Source of the DNA: a bacterium
Lineage (GTDB): Bacteria > Hinthialibacterota > Hinthialibacteria > OLB16
Direction: 5' to 3'
NCBI GenBank assembly: GCA_022072055.1
Contig: JAJVIK010000004.1
Span: 336,820 to 400,819, forward strand
DNA length: 64,000 bases
Shown: positions 62,801 through 64,000 of the stretch, piece by piece
Numbering within the stretch: the first letter of the stretch is position 1
Layout of the letters: each line of letters starts with the position of its first letter
Position numbers and translations under genes: made by a program
The notes under the pieces: model-generated
The model's input: the letters and a program-made list of their open reading frames with translations, nothing else
Told to the model about the DNA's origin: nothing
Databases searched by the model: none

Positions 62801-63429
62801 CGATTGTTGCGAGCGCCATCCATCCGCTTGGGGTCCCAAGCCGAGACGGCTGCAAATGGGGCGATATCGAATGACGCGGCCTCCACCTCCCGGGCTTTCA
62901 CGCCAGGCTTCCGGACAAGTCGCGCCTCGCACCAGTTCGCGCAGTCGCAGTTGATGCCATCCCCGGCATCTGTGACCACCAGGCGCAGGGTGTCCGCCTT
63001 TTCAGTTGAGACCTTCAGCGGCAGGGGCGGATCGCCATCGCGCAGCACCCCGCTATCGAAACGCTTCTCGCCATCCACGTACACCTGAAAGACCACGCTC
63101 CCGGCGCGCCCGTCCTGAGCCTGGACACCGACCTCCGCTTCAAAGGTGGAGTACTCGCCCGCCAGATCGAGAACAATCTCTCCCGGCGCGTGATGCCCCA
63201 GGCCTCGTGCGTAGGACTTGGCGCCGATTCGGAGCGGCGCCGGGGCGCGCCCATCGGTGGGCGCGACCGCGGTGTCGATACCCAGCGCTCCCCAACCTTG
63301 GGTCAGAACAACCGCGCGCTCATCGAGAATCTCGCTCAGGAAATCACCCGGTTCGCAGACGGCGACCGATGCGCTCATGAGCAGGAGCCTGGCGATCTTG
63401 GTCACGCGGGGGAGTGGAGGATGAAGCAT
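59812..63429 (-). CDS. Exported NPCBM-containing glycoside hydrolase, (alpha/alpha)6-type
   Basis: 1205 residues with an AAGGAGA site before the ATG. A signal peptide (TKIARLLLMSASVAVCEPG) is followed by an NPCBM module at about 40-170 (GWGALGIDTAVAP, SYARGLGHHAPGEIVLDLAG, YVDGEKRFDSGVLR). After beta-rich accessory regions, from about 690 a six-hairpin glycosidase-type domain appears (VHCLLAARNDPTDGSVAAWISSD, GFLTTGYTMMGTGWHLWTLAEHF, RNRADWFNLGG). The candidate catalytic acids lie in these repeats but are not assignable by eye. It probably degrades a complex glycan outside the cell or in the periplasm. Confidence 0.85.
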   Translation of the reverse strand: MLHPPLPRVTKIARLLLMSASVAVCEPGDFLSEILDERAVVLTQGWGALGIDTAVAPTDGRAPAPLRIGAKSYARGLGHHAPGEIVLDLAGEYSTFEAEVGVQAQDGRAGSVVFQVYVDGEKRFDSGVLRDGDPPLPLKVSTEKADTLRLVVTDAGDGINCDCANWCEARLVRKPGVKAREVEAASFDIAPFAAVSAWDPKRMDGARNNRVQEFALEDLFLGTALPRKGGAYELAPGGDEFVCVGLEWPERRVLKELGIVFESDAPSRENARVDFWSGESPWQGKWIPFAGAIEGEGKSWKLGVNRKANPEFPVYGTEKVRWVFPATGAVRVASLSAFTPSRWDEIELRVETARGHYEEVGRIAVYNGEFISGSETPPCLEWSWDRGNPVNLRVRYSRPRPHKGDRTVLSFASPNGSFGLSVESLLERGQVYVRDLGVLVSLASNPRALEEVASSVESGSTVLERVREMPDQTFEAAMEHVHNPIQDLGPTLLSLACDNWKFAAHRDGKIDFNQTADDPHQSWGSWKPLCRMIPTFGALGTVPTEAVSRHLEGEWLPIPVIELVSEGVTYRQRTCVASLGRRIEGSPWLHERSVCVAEWTLENPSAEPREASLNLEFRVEGKQAVCRSTDKGEVVEVEGIPLAYIPRNDREGFTVSADQDVLRVAATLPAGGAARLALALPGWAPKPLEFPDLPATESLVQSVRSYWEEVLQSSAKIHIPDPFLENVIRASQVHCLLAARNDPTDGSVAAWISSDRYGPLESEAHSVILGMSRMGHEEFARRALDYFIKQYNPQGFLTTGYTMMGTGWHLWTLAEHFHLWRETDWLRRHASEVERVCRWIEAQRKKTMRLLPSGEKALEYGLFPPGVAADWNRFAYRFVLSAHYLAGLRDSARALAEIGRPESEGLLRSAEGFREDILRAYRRMVARTPAVPLSDGTFIPADPSTVYCFGPSGEGFPGEDGNRSWCYDVELGAHYLLALGVIEPQSNLADWMARRLEDDQFLRSGMGDYPEERNRADWFNLGGFSKVQPYYTRITELHSLRDDVKPFIRSYFNSIPSLLSRENLSFWEHFHNMGGWNKTHETGWFLAQTRTLFVMERGEELWLAPFVTTNWLKEGMEVAVEQAPTAFGTVSYRLRSEANEGIIRAEIQPPKRNPPKRIVLRVRHPEGKPIRSVEINGEPSDRFDPSTGTIQILPTVGVARADVRF

Positions 63430-63595
63430 TTCGATCTCCTTGGATGGGAATCGCCGGGGAGTCTACATCACCGGGAGATTCCAGAGGATTCCCATTCCTA
63501 TTTCGTGGCGCCTCGATTTCCGCTTTCTGAAATCAGGGGAAGGGGTTACATTACCGAAGAGAGGATGGCTCTGCCTATCAGTCGGGACGCTGCAT

Positions 63596-64000
63596 GTGAA
63601 AGAGATCATCAACGCAATCCTGGATTACCAGTTGGACTGGCTAACCCTGGCACTTGTGGCTTGCGGGGGAATGGCCCTTGCGTTGCGTTGGCTCCGCGGG
63701 TTTCCCGATGTGGAGAGAGTCAACCGGCTGCCCTGGGGACTCCTGTGCGGTTTGCTTGCGCTCGCGTGGGTGGCGGCGGAGTTGGCCGAGAAGATGGAGG
63801 TGGTTCAGGTTCGGAGTTTCATGCAAGGACTTGCTCCGACCTTCGGGTACGAGTTTGAACGCCATGGGCACTCCAAGTTGTCCCTGGACACCCCCCCCGA
63901 TGACCCCCTTTACCTCTACCTGATCGACACCCAGATCGGCTGGCTAGAGCGGAACCCGCTGGTGGCCGACATCTACACCTTTCGGAAGCGTCCGGATGGG
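63596..64000 (+). CDS. N-terminal part of a membrane sensor (kinase or cyclase), cut by the window edge
   Basis: 135 residues from a GTG at 63596, open to the end of the window. Two hydrophobic segments (WLTLALVACGGMALALRW and LPWGLLCGLLALAWVAAELA) flank a short loop; then comes a charged region ending in LYLYLIDTQIGWLERNPLVADIYTF, which resembles the periplasmic sensor module in histidine kinases and diguanylate cyclases of planctomycete-like bacteria. The output domain is outside. The start codon is uncertain: no good ribosome site is seen and other starts may lie further upstream or downstream. Confidence 0.55.
   Translation, partial: MKEIINAILDYQLDWLTLALVACGGMALALRWLRGFPDVERVNRLPWGLLCGLLALAWVAAELAEKMEVVQVRSFMQGLAPTFGYEFERHGHSKLSLDTPPDDPLYLYLIDTQIGWLERNPLVADIYTFRKRPDG

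Overview
This is a GC-rich, densely coded bacterial chromosome segment. An outer membrane is implied by apolipoprotein N-acyltransferase, a TolC-type channel and several proteins with signal peptides. PilT points to type IV pili. The gene mix (Gfo/Idh oxidoreductase, PhyH dioxygenase, VCBS-repeat protein, xylose-isomerase-like TIM barrel, NPCBM glycosidase, parallel beta-helix protein, anti-sigma/VWA protein beside an ECF sigma factor, SPINDLY-type OGT) is typical of uncultured PVC, Hydrogenedentota or Sumerlaeota-like lineages. That placement is inference; no rRNA or marker phylogeny was available. I saw no tRNA, rRNA or CRISPR array.

Layout. 1-17.4 kb: trigger factor (cut by the window edge), hpt, pilT, then a coupled run yacG-lnt-GH5-membrane glycosyltransferase; opposite it a coupled PhyH-nucleotidyltransferase-OGT run; two exported proteins; infA; a polyprenyl-phosphate sugar-1-phosphate transferase; a Gfo/Idh oxidoreductase coupled to a VCBS protein. 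17.6-24.4 kb: TolC-hemW, guaB, an orphan small gene with its own promoter and terminator, a sialidase-like protein and a HEAT-like protein. 24.4-32.3 kb, minus strand: an O-antigen-ligase/TPR protein coupled to comEC, and rluB next to a large VWA membrane protein. 33.2-40.5 kb: a C45-type acyltransferase with an exported partner, a methyltransferase coupled to a PfkB kinase, and an ECF sigma factor with an anti-sigma/VWA fusion.

40.5-47.1 kb is the most disturbed part: a VapBC pair with deeply overlapping frames, a decayed acetyltransferase, hsp20-lon, and a 2.1-kb mosaic (IS1-type transposase fragment, lipoprotein, broken B12/radical-SAM gene) bracketed by two 279-bp direct copies of the hsp20 promoter and 5' end. 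47.1-64 kb: beta-helix protein, a large exported glycosidase-like protein, an XamI-like restriction-modification pair, der-gntR, a three-gene unknown cluster with a HEPN-like member, an esterase, a YbaK-type deacylase, a sugar isomerase/epimerase downstream of a 1205-residue NPCBM glycosidase, and the start of a membrane sensor.

Two themes stand out. Many adjacent genes overlap by ATGA or GTGA, so translational coupling is common. Short palindromic elements recur: three intergenic GGGGCGGG-type hairpins at gene ends, a large imperfect hairpin before infA, and a GGCGCGAGAA/TTCTCGCGCC palindrome carried in frame inside two coding sequences.
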